Shown piece after piece: positions 17,296-25,700 of a stretch of 37,952 nt of DNA (its first letter is position 1; every line of letters starts with the position of its first letter). The translations under genes and the position numbers were made by a program. The stretch comes from Maribacter sp. (lineage in GTDB: Bacteria > Bacteroidota > Bacteroidia > Flavobacteriales > Flavobacteriaceae), in the NCBI GenBank assembly GCA_011050675.1, contig DRFI01000007.1:1-37952 (forward strand). The letters run 5' to 3'. Under the pieces are notes generated by a model. It saw nothing but the letters and a program-made list of their open reading frames with translations. It had not been told where the DNA came from and did no database searches.

Positions 17296-18591
17296 TTGAA
17301 ATTCTATAGTTTAAACAATACAGCACCCGAAGTTTCTTTTGATACTGCAGTAGTAAACGGTATTGCACCTGATAAAGGTTTGTATTTCCCAGAAGAAATT
17401 AATCCTTTACCTGATTCCTTTTTTGAGAATATCGAAAGTTTCTCTAATGAAGAAATTGCCTTTAAGGCAATACAGCAATTCGTTTCTGATATTGTTCCTG
17501 ACGATGTGTTAAAGGATATTTTAAAGGAAGTTTTGGACTTTGATTTTCCTGTAGTTGAAATTACTCCTAACATTGGCACTTTAGAGCTTTTTCATGGTCC
17601 TACCATGGCATTTAAAGACGTAGGAGCTCGTTTTATGGCACAATGTTTAGGCTATTTCTCAAGATCTACCAAAGATGAAGTTACCGTTCTTGTTGCTACT
17701 TCTGGTGATACCGGTGGTGCAGTTGCCAATGGTTTTCTAGGTGTTGAAGGTGTAAATGTTGTTATTCTATATCCTAGCGGAAAAGTGAGCGATATTCAAG
17801 AACGACAATTGACGACATTAGGAAAAAACATTACTGCTCTAGAAGTAGATGGCACTTTCGACGATTGCCAGGCTATGGTAAAAAATGCATTTTTGGATAA
17901 AGAATTACTTGATGAAATGAAACTGACATCGGCTAATTCTATTAATGTGGCTAGATGGTTACCGCAACTTTTTTACTTCTTATTTGCTTACAAACAGGTG
18001 AAATCTAAAGGTAAAGAAATCGTATTTTCAGTTCCTTCAGGTAACTTCGGAAATATATGTGCAGGACTCGTTGCTCAGAGATTAGGTATGCCTGTTAAAC
18101 ATTTTGTAGCAGCAACCAATGTTAATGACACTGTACCGCAGTTTATGCTAACAAAAGAGTACATTCCTAAACCATCTACAGCTACTATTTCTAATGCGAT
18201 GGATGTTGGGGACCCTAGTAACTTCATCAGAATAAGGCATTTGTTTAAAGGTGATTTTGAAGCATTGAAAAAGAATCTTTCCTCTTATCCTTTTGATGAT
18301 AATAAAACTAAAGAAGCATTAAAGGAAATTTACAATATTAACGGATACATTGCTGATCCTCATGGGGCTGTAGGCTATTTAGGTCTTAAAAAATATCAAG
18401 AACAATACCCAGATACATATGGTATTTTCTTAGAAACAGCTCACCCAGTTAAATTCTTGGACATTGTTGAAAAAACACTTAATGAGAAATTAGAAATACC
18501 TGCTCAAATTCAAAAAGTGATGGGGAAAATTAAAAAATCAATTAAAATTTCCAATTACGAAGGTCTTAAGGGATTTCTTTTAAAATCTTAG
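17296..18591 (+). CDS. thrC: Threonine synthase
   Basis: This 431-residue PLP enzyme converts O-phosphohomoserine to threonine and phosphate. The PLP lysine is Lys107 in FHGPTMAFKDVGARF, followed by VLVATSGDTGGAVA and VFSVPSGNFGNICAG, the phosphate-binding loops of the family. The translation start is TTG at 17296: it is the only start giving the standard N-terminus (FYSLNNTAPEVSFDTAV, as in E. coli-type ThrC), and no in-frame ATG lies close by. It is last in thrABC. Downstream (18592-18690) no strong terminator is visible, so some read-through into gcvT is possible. Confidence 0.96.
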   Translation: MKFYSLNNTAPEVSFDTAVVNGIAPDKGLYFPEEINPLPDSFFENIESFSNEEIAFKAIQQFVSDIVPDDVLKDILKEVLDFDFPVVEITPNIGTLELFHGPTMAFKDVGARFMAQCLGYFSRSTKDEVTVLVATSGDTGGAVANGFLGVEGVNVVILYPSGKVSDIQERQLTTLGKNITALEVDGTFDDCQAMVKNAFLDKELLDEMKLTSANSINVARWLPQLFYFLFAYKQVKSKGKEIVFSVPSGNFGNICAGLVAQRLGMPVKHFVAATNVNDTVPQFMLTKEYIPKPSTATISNAMDVGDPSNFIRIRHLFKGDFEALKKNLSSYPFDDNKTKEALKEIYNINGYIADPHGAVGYLGLKKYQEQYPDTYGIFLETAHPVKFLDIVEKTLNEKLEIPAQIQKVMGKIKKSIKISNYEGLKGFLLKS

Positions 18592-18661
18592 GCTTAATTT
18601 TAAAGGCTATTTTATTTTCTCAATTTGAGGCTCAGGCTTAATGGCTTCTATTTATTTTCAA

Positions 18662-18669
18662 TAAATTTG
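18662..18669 (+). promoter_or_regulatory. Possible -7 element for the gcvT operon
   Basis: TAAATTTG matches TAnnTTTG and lies 21 bp upstream of the gcvT ATG (18691). There is no TTTG at the right distance upstream, so promoter strength is uncertain. No glycine riboswitch would fit in the 99-bp gap. Confidence 0.4.
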
Positions 18670-18690
18670 TATTGTCAATAAATAAAGAAC

Positions 18691-19779
18691 ATGAAAAATA
18701 CTGCGCTTACTACCACACACAAATCTCTTGGTGCCAAAATGGTTCCATTTGCTGGTTATAATATGCCCGTTTCTTACGAAGGTGTTAATGCCGAACATGA
18801 AACCGTACGTAATGGTGTTGGTGTTTTTGATGTATCGCACATGGGCGAGTTTTTAATCTCTGGCTCTACTGCCTTAGATTTAATTCAAAAAGTATCGTCT
18901 AACGATGCCACAAAACTGACTATTGGCAGAGCACAATATAGTTGCCTACCTAATGAAACTGGAGGTATTGTAGATGACCTTATCATTTATAAAATTAAAG
19001 AAGAACAATATTTATTAGTGGTGAACGCATCAAATATTGAGAAAGACTGGAATCATATTTCATCATACAATGATGAATTTAAAGCAGATATGACTAACAT
19101 ATCTGAAGGTTATTCTCTTTTAGCTATTCAAGGCCCTAAGGCTGTTGAAGCAATGCAATCTTTAACTTCTGTTAATTTAGCTGATATTAAATTTTACCAT
19201 TTTGAAGTTGCCGATTTTGCAGGTATAGATAATGTAATTATTTCCGCAACAGGATATACCGGATCCGGCGGATTTGAGATTTATTGTAAAAATGACGAAG
19301 TAAAGCAAATATGGGACAAGGTTTTTGAGGCTGGAGCAGATTTCGGAATTAAACCAATCGGATTAGCCGCTAGAGATACCCTACGTTTAGAAATGGGATA
19401 CTGCCTTTACGGCAACGATATTGACGATAACACTTCTCCACTTGAAGCAGGTTTAGGATGGGTAACAAAATTCAATAAGGATTTTGTCAATTCGGCGGCT
19501 TTAGAAAAAGAAAAACAACACGGACCTGAACGAAAATTAGTTGCTTTTGAATTAGATGAACGTGGTATACCAAGACATGGTTATGATATTGTTGATGGCA
19601 ACGGTAAAACCATCGGTGTAGTTACATCAGGTACTATGTCCCCTTCTATGGGAACAGGTATTGGCTTAGGCTATGTTCTTCCTATATTCTCAAATGTGGG
19701 CAGTAAGATTCATGTTCAAATTAGAAAGAACGCTGTATCGGCTACTGTTATTAAATTACCATTTTACAAAAGTAAATGA
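18691..19779 (+). CDS. gcvT: Glycine cleavage system T protein (aminomethyltransferase)
   Basis: This 362-residue protein transfers the methylene group of the aminomethylated H protein to tetrahydrofolate, releasing ammonia. Family signatures run through it: [16 protein letters not shown] near the N-terminus, [56 protein letters not shown] and [19 protein letters not shown]. Length matches bacterial GcvT. The other glycine cleavage genes (gcvP, gcvH) are not in the window. It is the first gene of a packed group, overlapping glsA by 4 nt (ATGA). Confidence 0.97.
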   Translation: MKNTALTTTHKSLGAKMVPFAGYNMPVSYEGVNAEHETVRNGVGVFDVSHMGEFLISGSTALDLIQKVSSNDATKLTIGRAQYSCLPNETGGIVDDLIIYKIKEEQYLLVVNASNIEKDWNHISSYNDEFKADMTNISEGYSLLAIQGPKAVEAMQSLTSVNLADIKFYHFEVADFAGIDNVIISATGYTGSGGFEIYCKNDEVKQIWDKVFEAGADFGIKPIGLAARDTLRLEMGYCLYGNDIDDNTSPLEAGLGWVTKFNKDFVNSAALEKEKQHGPERKLVAFELDERGIPRHGYDIVDGNGKTIGVVTSGTMSPSMGTGIGLGYVLPIFSNVGSKIHVQIRKNAVSATVIKLPFYKSK

Positions 19780-20690
19780 TAGATTTTCAAAGTATTCTTA
19801 CATCGATTAATAAGGCTGCATCCAAAGAAAAGGATAGAGGTGAAATTGCAGATTACATACCAGAATTAGCTAAAATTGATGTAGAAAATTTTGGAATCCA
19901 TCTTATTGATATAAAGCAAAATAATTTCTCTGCCGGAAATTCTGATATGCATTTTTCTATTCAGAGTATTTCTAAGGTTTTTTCATTGTCTATGGCTCTT
20001 GGATTAATTGGAGAAAAGATTTGGAAACGTGTAGATGTTGAACCTTCTGGTGATCCTTTTAATCATTTATCGTTATTAGAATTAGAAAATGGAATTCCTA
20101 GAAATCCACTGATAAACCCTGGAGCAATTGTTGTTGCTGATATTCTTGTTTCTCAATTAGAAAATCCTAAAAAAGATTTTCTGGCATTTATAAGAAACAT
20201 CGCCAATGATAACACCATAGATTTTGACTTAGATGTAGCAAGATCTGAACAAGAAACCGGTTTTCGGAATTTTGCAGCTGCCAATCTGCTAAAATCTTAT
20301 GGTAATCTAAATAATGATGTGGACGTCGTTCTGGATTTCTATTTTCATCAATGCTCACTTTCTATGAGCTGCGCTCAATTAACAAATACGTTCTACATGT
20401 TTATAAATCATGGTAAGTGTAAAAGAGAAAATACCTTTCTAACTATACCACAGGTAAAACGTATAAATGCTATAATGTTAACTTGCGGGTTTTATGACGA
20501 AGCTGGTGAATTTGCTTTTGAAGTAGGGCTTCCTGGCAAAAGTGGTGTTGGTGGTGGTATTGTAGCTTTATTACCAAATAAATTCTGTGTAGCAACATGG
20601 TCCCCCGGACTCAACCCAAAAGGAAACTCTAAATTAGGTATGCTAGCTTTAGAAAAGTTAACTACAGAAACTCAACTTTCTATTTTTTGA
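19776..20690 (+). CDS. glsA: Glutaminase
   Basis: This 304-residue serine-dependent glutaminase of the beta-lactamase-like fold hydrolyses glutamine to glutamate and ammonia. The SxxK catalytic pair is Ser64-Lys67 in FSIQSISKVFS. ENGIPRNPLINPGAI and GLPGKSGVGGGIVALLP, both hallmarks of the family, are intact. Length is typical (E. coli enzymes are 308-310). Start ATG overlaps the gcvT stop by 4 nt, and its own stop overlaps the next gene's TTG start by 4 nt, so the three genes should be translationally coupled. Its place between gcvT and an SDR gene is not an obvious pathway grouping. Confidence 0.95.
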   Translation: MIDFQSILTSINKAASKEKDRGEIADYIPELAKIDVENFGIHLIDIKQNNFSAGNSDMHFSIQSISKVFSLSMALGLIGEKIWKRVDVEPSGDPFNHLSLLELENGIPRNPLINPGAIVVADILVSQLENPKKDFLAFIRNIANDNTIDFDLDVARSEQETGFRNFAAANLLKSYGNLNNDVDVVLDFYFHQCSLSMSCAQLTNTFYMFINHGKCKRENTFLTIPQVKRINAIMLTCGFYDEAGEFAFEVGLPGKSGVGGGIVALLPNKFCVATWSPGLNPKGNSKLGMLALEKLTTETQLSIF

Positions 20691-21514
20691 AATTAATTAC
20701 TAAAAAAATATTGATTCTTGGCGGAAGTGGATTCATAGGTAACGCGATTTACAAAGAGCTTTGTAATTACTTCGACACCTATGGCACATACTGTCATGCC
20801 GCTAATACGTATTCTTCAAACAAACAATTTGTTCATTACAATTTAGAAGAAGATGATATTGTTGAAGTTTTGGAAGAGGTAAAACCTCAAATAATAATTT
20901 CTGCTTTAAGAGGAAATTTTGCGGCTTTGGTTATCGCTCACAATCATATTTCGGAATATGTTTTAAAAGAAAACTGCAAAATATACTTTATATCATCAGC
21001 TAATGTTTTTGACGCCTATAGTAAATATCCATCTTATGAAATGGACAAGACTTTATCTGAAAGTGTTTATGGTAGACTAAAAATTAAGATTGAGAATATG
21101 CTTCTTAGATTACCAAAAGAGAAAATGGCTATTCTAAGAGTACCTATGGTTTTTGGTAATAGTTCACCTAAGGTTAAGGAAATGAAAAAAGCTATTATAG
21201 AAAATAAACCAGTAGACGTCTTTCCTAATTTGATATTAAATGTCACCAATGATGATAAGCTTACTCAGCAAATTCATTATCTTATCAATAGAAATAAAAC
21301 AGGCATTTATCATTTAGGCAGTAATGACCTAACACATCACGAAGATTTTATTAAAGAGATTTTAGAGCGTGTGGGCAACTTTAACCCTTTAATTAAAAGA
21401 GTCTATACCACTAATGAAGATAGGTATTTGGCAGTTTTACCTAAGACTAATAAATTACCTAAAAATTTACAGTTTACATTTCAAAGTATTATTGACCATC
21501 ATGTTTTAAATTAG
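20687..21514 (+). CDS. NAD(P)-dependent SDR / RmlD-like sugar-nucleotide reductase family protein
   Basis: This 275-residue extended short-chain dehydrogenase has the Rossmann loop ILGGSGFIG (10-18) and a Tyr128-Lys132 catalytic pair in ESVYGRLKIK. The middle LRVPMVFG and the later GIYHLGSNDLTHHEDF are typical of the RmlD/epimerase superfamily. The substrate cannot be told from sequence. Its location away from sugar operons argues against dTDP-rhamnose synthesis. Translation starts at TTG 20687-20689, overlapping the glsA stop in TTGA, and the alternative first ATG is more than 100 codons inside. An 8-bp gap separates it from the pterin dehydratase gene. Confidence 0.85.
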   Translation: MKLITKKILILGGSGFIGNAIYKELCNYFDTYGTYCHAANTYSSNKQFVHYNLEEDDIVEVLEEVKPQIIISALRGNFAALVIAHNHISEYVLKENCKIYFISSANVFDAYSKYPSYEMDKTLSESVYGRLKIKIENMLLRLPKEKMAILRVPMVFGNSSPKVKEMKKAIIENKPVDVFPNLILNVTNDDKLTQQIHYLINRNKTGIYHLGSNDLTHHEDFIKEILERVGNFNPLIKRVYTTNEDRYLAVLPKTNKLPKNLQFTFQSIIDHHVLN

Positions 21515-21522
21515 CAACTATT

Positions 21523-21822
21523 ATGAAAGAAATGGAAAGATTTACTGACCAACAAATAGCGGACTATTTGGGTCAACTTGACGGATGGGAATATGTGGAT
21601 GGCGCCATAGAAACCACATTTGAATTTAAAAATTTTAAGGAGGCATTTTCAGTAATGACCCGTATAGCCTTTGAGTGTGAGGCTCAAGGTCATCATCCAG
21701 ATTGGAGTAATGTTTATAATACATTAAATATCCGTTTAAACACACACGATGCCAATGGTGTTACAGAAAAAGATTTTGAATTGGCAAGAATTATAGAGGG
21801 AATCATAGAAAGTGAATTTTAA
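21523..21822 (+). CDS. phhB: 4a-hydroxytetrahydrobiopterin dehydratase (pterin carbinolamine dehydratase)
   Basis: This 99-residue PCD/DCoH-fold enzyme dehydrates 4a-hydroxy-tetrahydrobiopterin, recycling the pterin cofactor of aromatic amino acid hydroxylases. The family motif E-x3-H-H-P-x-W is present as EAQGHHPDW with His57 and His58, followed by SNVYNTLNIRLNTHD. Length is normal. A second ATG at 21532 (MERF) is an equally possible start. No phenylalanine hydroxylase is in the window, and in such cases PCD proteins may also assist molybdopterin or folate-related pathways (inference). It is the last gene of the gcvT group. Confidence 0.92.
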   Translation: MKEMERFTDQQIADYLGQLDGWEYVDGAIETTFEFKNFKEAFSVMTRIAFECEAQGHHPDWSNVYNTLNIRLNTHDANGVTEKDFELARIIEGIIESEF

Positions 21823-21851
21823 TAACCGAAATTAATTTTATAAAAAAGGAC

Positions 21852-21884
21852 GTTCCGTAATTATGTTTTATATGATTACCGAAC
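21852..21884. repeat. 33-bp imperfect inverted repeat upstream of yebC
   Basis: GTTCCGTAA (21852-21860) faces TTACCGAAC (21876-21884), with one mismatch in nine, and the inner bases continue the dyad: of 15 pairs, 12 are Watson-Crick, two are G-T and one is a mismatch, around a TTT loop. There is no T-run, so it is not a standard terminator for phhB. It ends 15 bp before the yebC -7 element, where an operator would sit. Confidence 0.5.
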
Positions 21885-21898
21885 ATAACCCGATTTTG

Positions 21899-21906
21899 TA
21901 CATTTG
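21899..21906 (+). promoter_or_regulatory. -7 element of the yebC promoter
   Basis: TACATTTG is a full TAnnTTTG match, 17 bp upstream of the yebC ATG. The -33 position falls inside the right arm of the inverted repeat at 21876-21884 and has no clear TTTG. Confidence 0.42.
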
Positions 21907-21922
21907 TTAAAAATAATTTACC

Positions 21923-22633
21923 ATGGGAAGAGCTTTTGAATTTAGAAAAGCACGTAAAATGAAAAGATGGTCAGCAATGTCCAAAGCCTTTACTCGTATA
22001 GGCAAAGATATTGTGATGGCCGTAAAAGAAGGCGGACCAGATCCAGATTCCAATTCACGTTTAAGAGCTGTTATACAGAATGCGAAGTCTGTAAACATGC
22101 CAAAGGATAATGTTGAACGAGCTATTAAGAGAGCCAGTGATAAAAGCCTTGGAGATTACAAGGAAGTTCTTTTCGAAGGGTATGCACCTCATGGTATTGC
22201 TGTCTTAGTTGAAACTGCTACAGATAATAATACTAGAACAGTTGCCAATGTTAGAAGCTACTTTAATAAATGTAATGGTAACTTAGGCACGTCTGGTTCT
22301 GTAGAATTTATGTTCGACCATACGTGCAATTTTAGAATACCTGCGGAAGGTCTAGACCCTGAAGAATTGGAATTAGAACTTATTGATTTTGGAGCAGAAG
22401 AAGTTTTTGTCGATGATGATGGAATTTTAATTTACGGTCCATTCGAAAGTTTTGGCGCACTTCAAAAAGAATTGGAAATTCGTGAATTAGAAATTTTATC
22501 ATCTGGTTTCGAGCGTATTCCCCAAGTAACAAAATCACTAACTGAAGAAGAAGCTGCAGATGTAGAAAAACTCTTAGAAAAGTTAGAAGAAGATGACGAT
22601 GTACAGAATGTTTATCATTCTATGGAAGAGTAA
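21923..22633 (+). CDS. yebC: YebC/PmpR family regulatory protein (TACO1-like)
   Basis: This 236-residue member of the universal YebC family begins with MGRAFEFRKARKMKRWSAMS, the flavobacterial version of the family's MAGHSKWxNIxHRK start. NSRLRAVIQNAKSVNMPKDN, VLFEGYAPHGIAVLVE and GTSGSVEFMFDHTC follow as expected for the three-domain fold. Members are described as DNA-binding regulators (PmpR) and, for some, as factors relieving ribosome stalling at proline stretches (TACO1/YebC2-like). Which role applies here cannot be decided. It appears to be a single-gene unit with its own -7 element and an upstream dyad, and ends 19 bp before a bidirectional terminator shared with the convergent surface-protein gene. 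Confidence 0.93.
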   Translation: MGRAFEFRKARKMKRWSAMSKAFTRIGKDIVMAVKEGGPDPDSNSRLRAVIQNAKSVNMPKDNVERAIKRASDKSLGDYKEVLFEGYAPHGIAVLVETATDNNTRTVANVRSYFNKCNGNLGTSGSVEFMFDHTCNFRIPAEGLDPEELELELIDFGAEEVFVDDDGILIYGPFESFGALQKELEIRELEILSSGFERIPQVTKSLTEEEAADVEKLLEKLEEDDDVQNVYHSMEE

Positions 22634-22652
22634 GTAATGACTATAATTCATA

Positions 22653-22682
22653 AAAAAAGGAGACCAATTGGTCTCCTTTTTT
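22653..22682. terminator. Bidirectional rho-independent terminator
   Basis: A perfect 30-bp palindrome: six As, GGAGACCAA, then TTGGTCTCC and six Ts. It lies between the convergent yebC (+) and the BspA-like gene (-) and serves both strands equally well. Confidence 0.88.
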
Positions 22683-22704
22683 GGATTTGAAAAATCAGCA
22701 AAAT

Positions 22705-25700
22705 TCAATGTTCTATTAACATTGAATTTTGCTGCGATATACCAATTGAATCAACTGTTCTTACAAAGTACATACCGTTAGGTAAATCACTGACATCTAA
22801 ATAATACTTACCATCTGCTTGGATGTCACCTGCAGTTTCCGAAAGTATTAATTTACCAGTTAAATCATATATGAAAATCATATTTAGCACAATAGAGGTT
22901 TCAAATTCTAATGCTATTCTATCTGATGCGGGATTAGGTGATAAATTAAATAAATTTTCGCTTAACGAAAATTCACTACCTGCCGAATGAACAATAAGTA
23001 CTGGTGCTTCATTTGTCTCATCAGAAGCAAAAGCTACATCGTTACCATTTCTATGTCTTACTATAAGTGTTATAAAATCACCACTAGATATATCACTTAT
23101 GTCGAGGTCCCAAATCTTGGTATTTCCAACAAGGTGTTCTCCTGAAATTGAAGAAATGGCATTACCTACAGCAATTGGTTTGTTAGTGCCCGTAAGGCTG
23201 CTTTCATTCCAATTTGAACTACTTCCCTTAAAAACTTCCAAAAAACCATTTCCTGGATCACTACTCACCTGCATTTGCAATTGAGCCTGATTAATTGTTT
23301 CATTAAAAGAACTTAAATCAAACTTTAAATAAATTTCTCTATTTCCTTCTTCTGCCCTTAGCAAGGGACCATTTGCCTTAGGGTTTTTATCACCTTCTAA
23401 ATAAGTTCCATCAATGACGTCGAATGTAACTTTTTCTTCTGTACATTCATCGCTTTTTCCTCCATCAGAAATTATCCAACCAAAATCATCGATTAAATTT
23501 TGCCGAACTAACTCACTGGAACAATATTGGTTTTTATTAGCATCAAACACAACTCCGTTTATTACAGTTTGAGTTCCCCAGCCTAAAAGAATATTATCAT
23601 AATTTGAATCAGACAAACCTGAATCATCAAATATTTCAGTCATATCGGTTACTTTACTTACGCTCCAATTTCCAATATTATTATTAAAAGAAGAAGCTCC
23701 TTTAAACATAAAACCCACGTAATTTACCAAGGAAGTATTCCAATTGCTCAAATCTTGATTAAAGGAAGAAGCTCCTTTAAACATATAACCCATCCAAGTA
23801 ACTGATGAGGTATTCCAGCCGCTTATATCCATATTAAAAGAACTAGCATCTGCAAACATAGCATGCATGTTCGTTACAGAAGAAGTATCCCATTCACCTA
23901 AATCTTGATTAAAAAGTATCGTGTTGGAAAACATATCTCGCATACTTTGAACAGCGGAAGTATTCCAATCACTAATATCAGAGTTAAAATAACTAGCGTT
24001 ATAAAACATGGACCCCATATTTGTAATGGTTGTTGTATCCCAATTATTAAAATTACCACTTAAAGAAGTTGCATCAGCGAACATATGCTCTAATGAGGTG
24101 ACTTTAGAAAGATCTGGTGCATCGTTCGCAAATACTACTAGATTACTACACCCTCTAAATGCTCTTTCCATAGATTTCCAAGAAATATCACCCCACTGAT
24201 TCACATTAATTATTTTTTTACTATCACTTAAAAAATTTTCTGCTTTAAAATACATTTGTGGGAAATCACCAGAAATTGAAATTTGATAAATACCAGGAGT
24301 CTCATAGTTATGTATAATATCACCTTCTACCTCTGTATCAAAAGTACCATCACCCCAATCAATGGTAAAATTATAAATTTCATCTGGAGATGTTGAAATG
24401 TAAATTTGATTGTCATCAGAAATACCTTTATTATCAGTTTCCCATGTAGTAACAAAAGCTCGTTTAACAACAGGCACCTTACGTGATTTTATAAGTAACT
24501 TAGGCGCAATATTAGTTTCATCTGAAGCAAATGCTACATCATTACCATTGCTATGCTTTATAATCAGAGTTACCAAGCCTTCACCATCCAAATTACTTAC
24601 ATCGAGATCCCATGTCTTTGTTTGACCAAGACTATGCGTTCCAGAAATAGAAGCCAATGCACTGCCTATTGACTCAGGCTTATTGCTACCGCTCAATCCG
24701 TTTTCAGTCCAGTTAGAAAAACTACCTAGAAAAACTTCTAAAGTACCATTTCCTGGATCACTCGCCACTTGCATTTCTAGTTGCGCACTAGTAATTTCTG
24801 AGTTAAAAGAACCCATATCGAACTGCAAATAAATTTCTCTATTACCATATTCAGCACGTAAAAGTGGTCCTGTAGGATCTGGATTTCTTGAGCCTTCTAG
24901 GTAAGTAGCTGCAATCAAATCGACTAAAGCTTCTTCTTCTTCAATACAAGCGGTCATTGCAGCTGAAATGTTAGAACAATTGCCATTATTATCGCTAATA
25001 GTAACAGTGCCACCAACTATAGTCTCTGAATCGCAAACGGCATTTATGGTGCAATCAGATAAAGTATCATTTCCAATAATATTCAATTCCCCTCCAATTC
25101 TATTTATGTTGGATAGACCATCTAGATTAACCAAATTATCATTATTAGCTATAATTAAGTCTACGTAGATATTTGTTATAGAAGATAAACCATCAAGATT
25201 AATTAAGGCCGAATTTGATTGAATTTTTAAAGAAAGACCAATAGCGTCCAAATTCAAAAGTCCATCTAAGCTTGTAAGCACTGGATTCGATTCAATACTC
25301 AAATCATTGTCAAGAAAACTTAGAGATGCTAAGCCGTCTAGATTGGTTAATGATGCATTGTTCTTAATAATAAAAGAATCTGAAATAGAGACTAGAGATG
25401 ACAACCCATCTAGATTCGTCAATGAAGCATTATTTTGAATAATTAAATCACTATAAATATGTGTAATTGAAGCTAAGCCGTCAACATTATTTAATAGTGC
25501 ATTATCTGAAATATTTATAAAACTTGATGTTGTTAAAGAAGATAAGGCTCCTATATCTGTTAAAAGAGAATTACCTTTGATTAAAACTAGCAACCGAACA
25601 CTTGTCAGAGCGGATAGTTCGTCTATATTTATCAATGAGGTATTAACTATTTTTAAAAAACCATCTATATTGGTCAAAGAGGAAAGACCGCCCAAATTAT

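Noticed and set aside
18592..18690. Glycine riboswitch before gcvT
   Set aside because: The 99-bp gap is too short and shows no tandem aptamer-like conserved segments.
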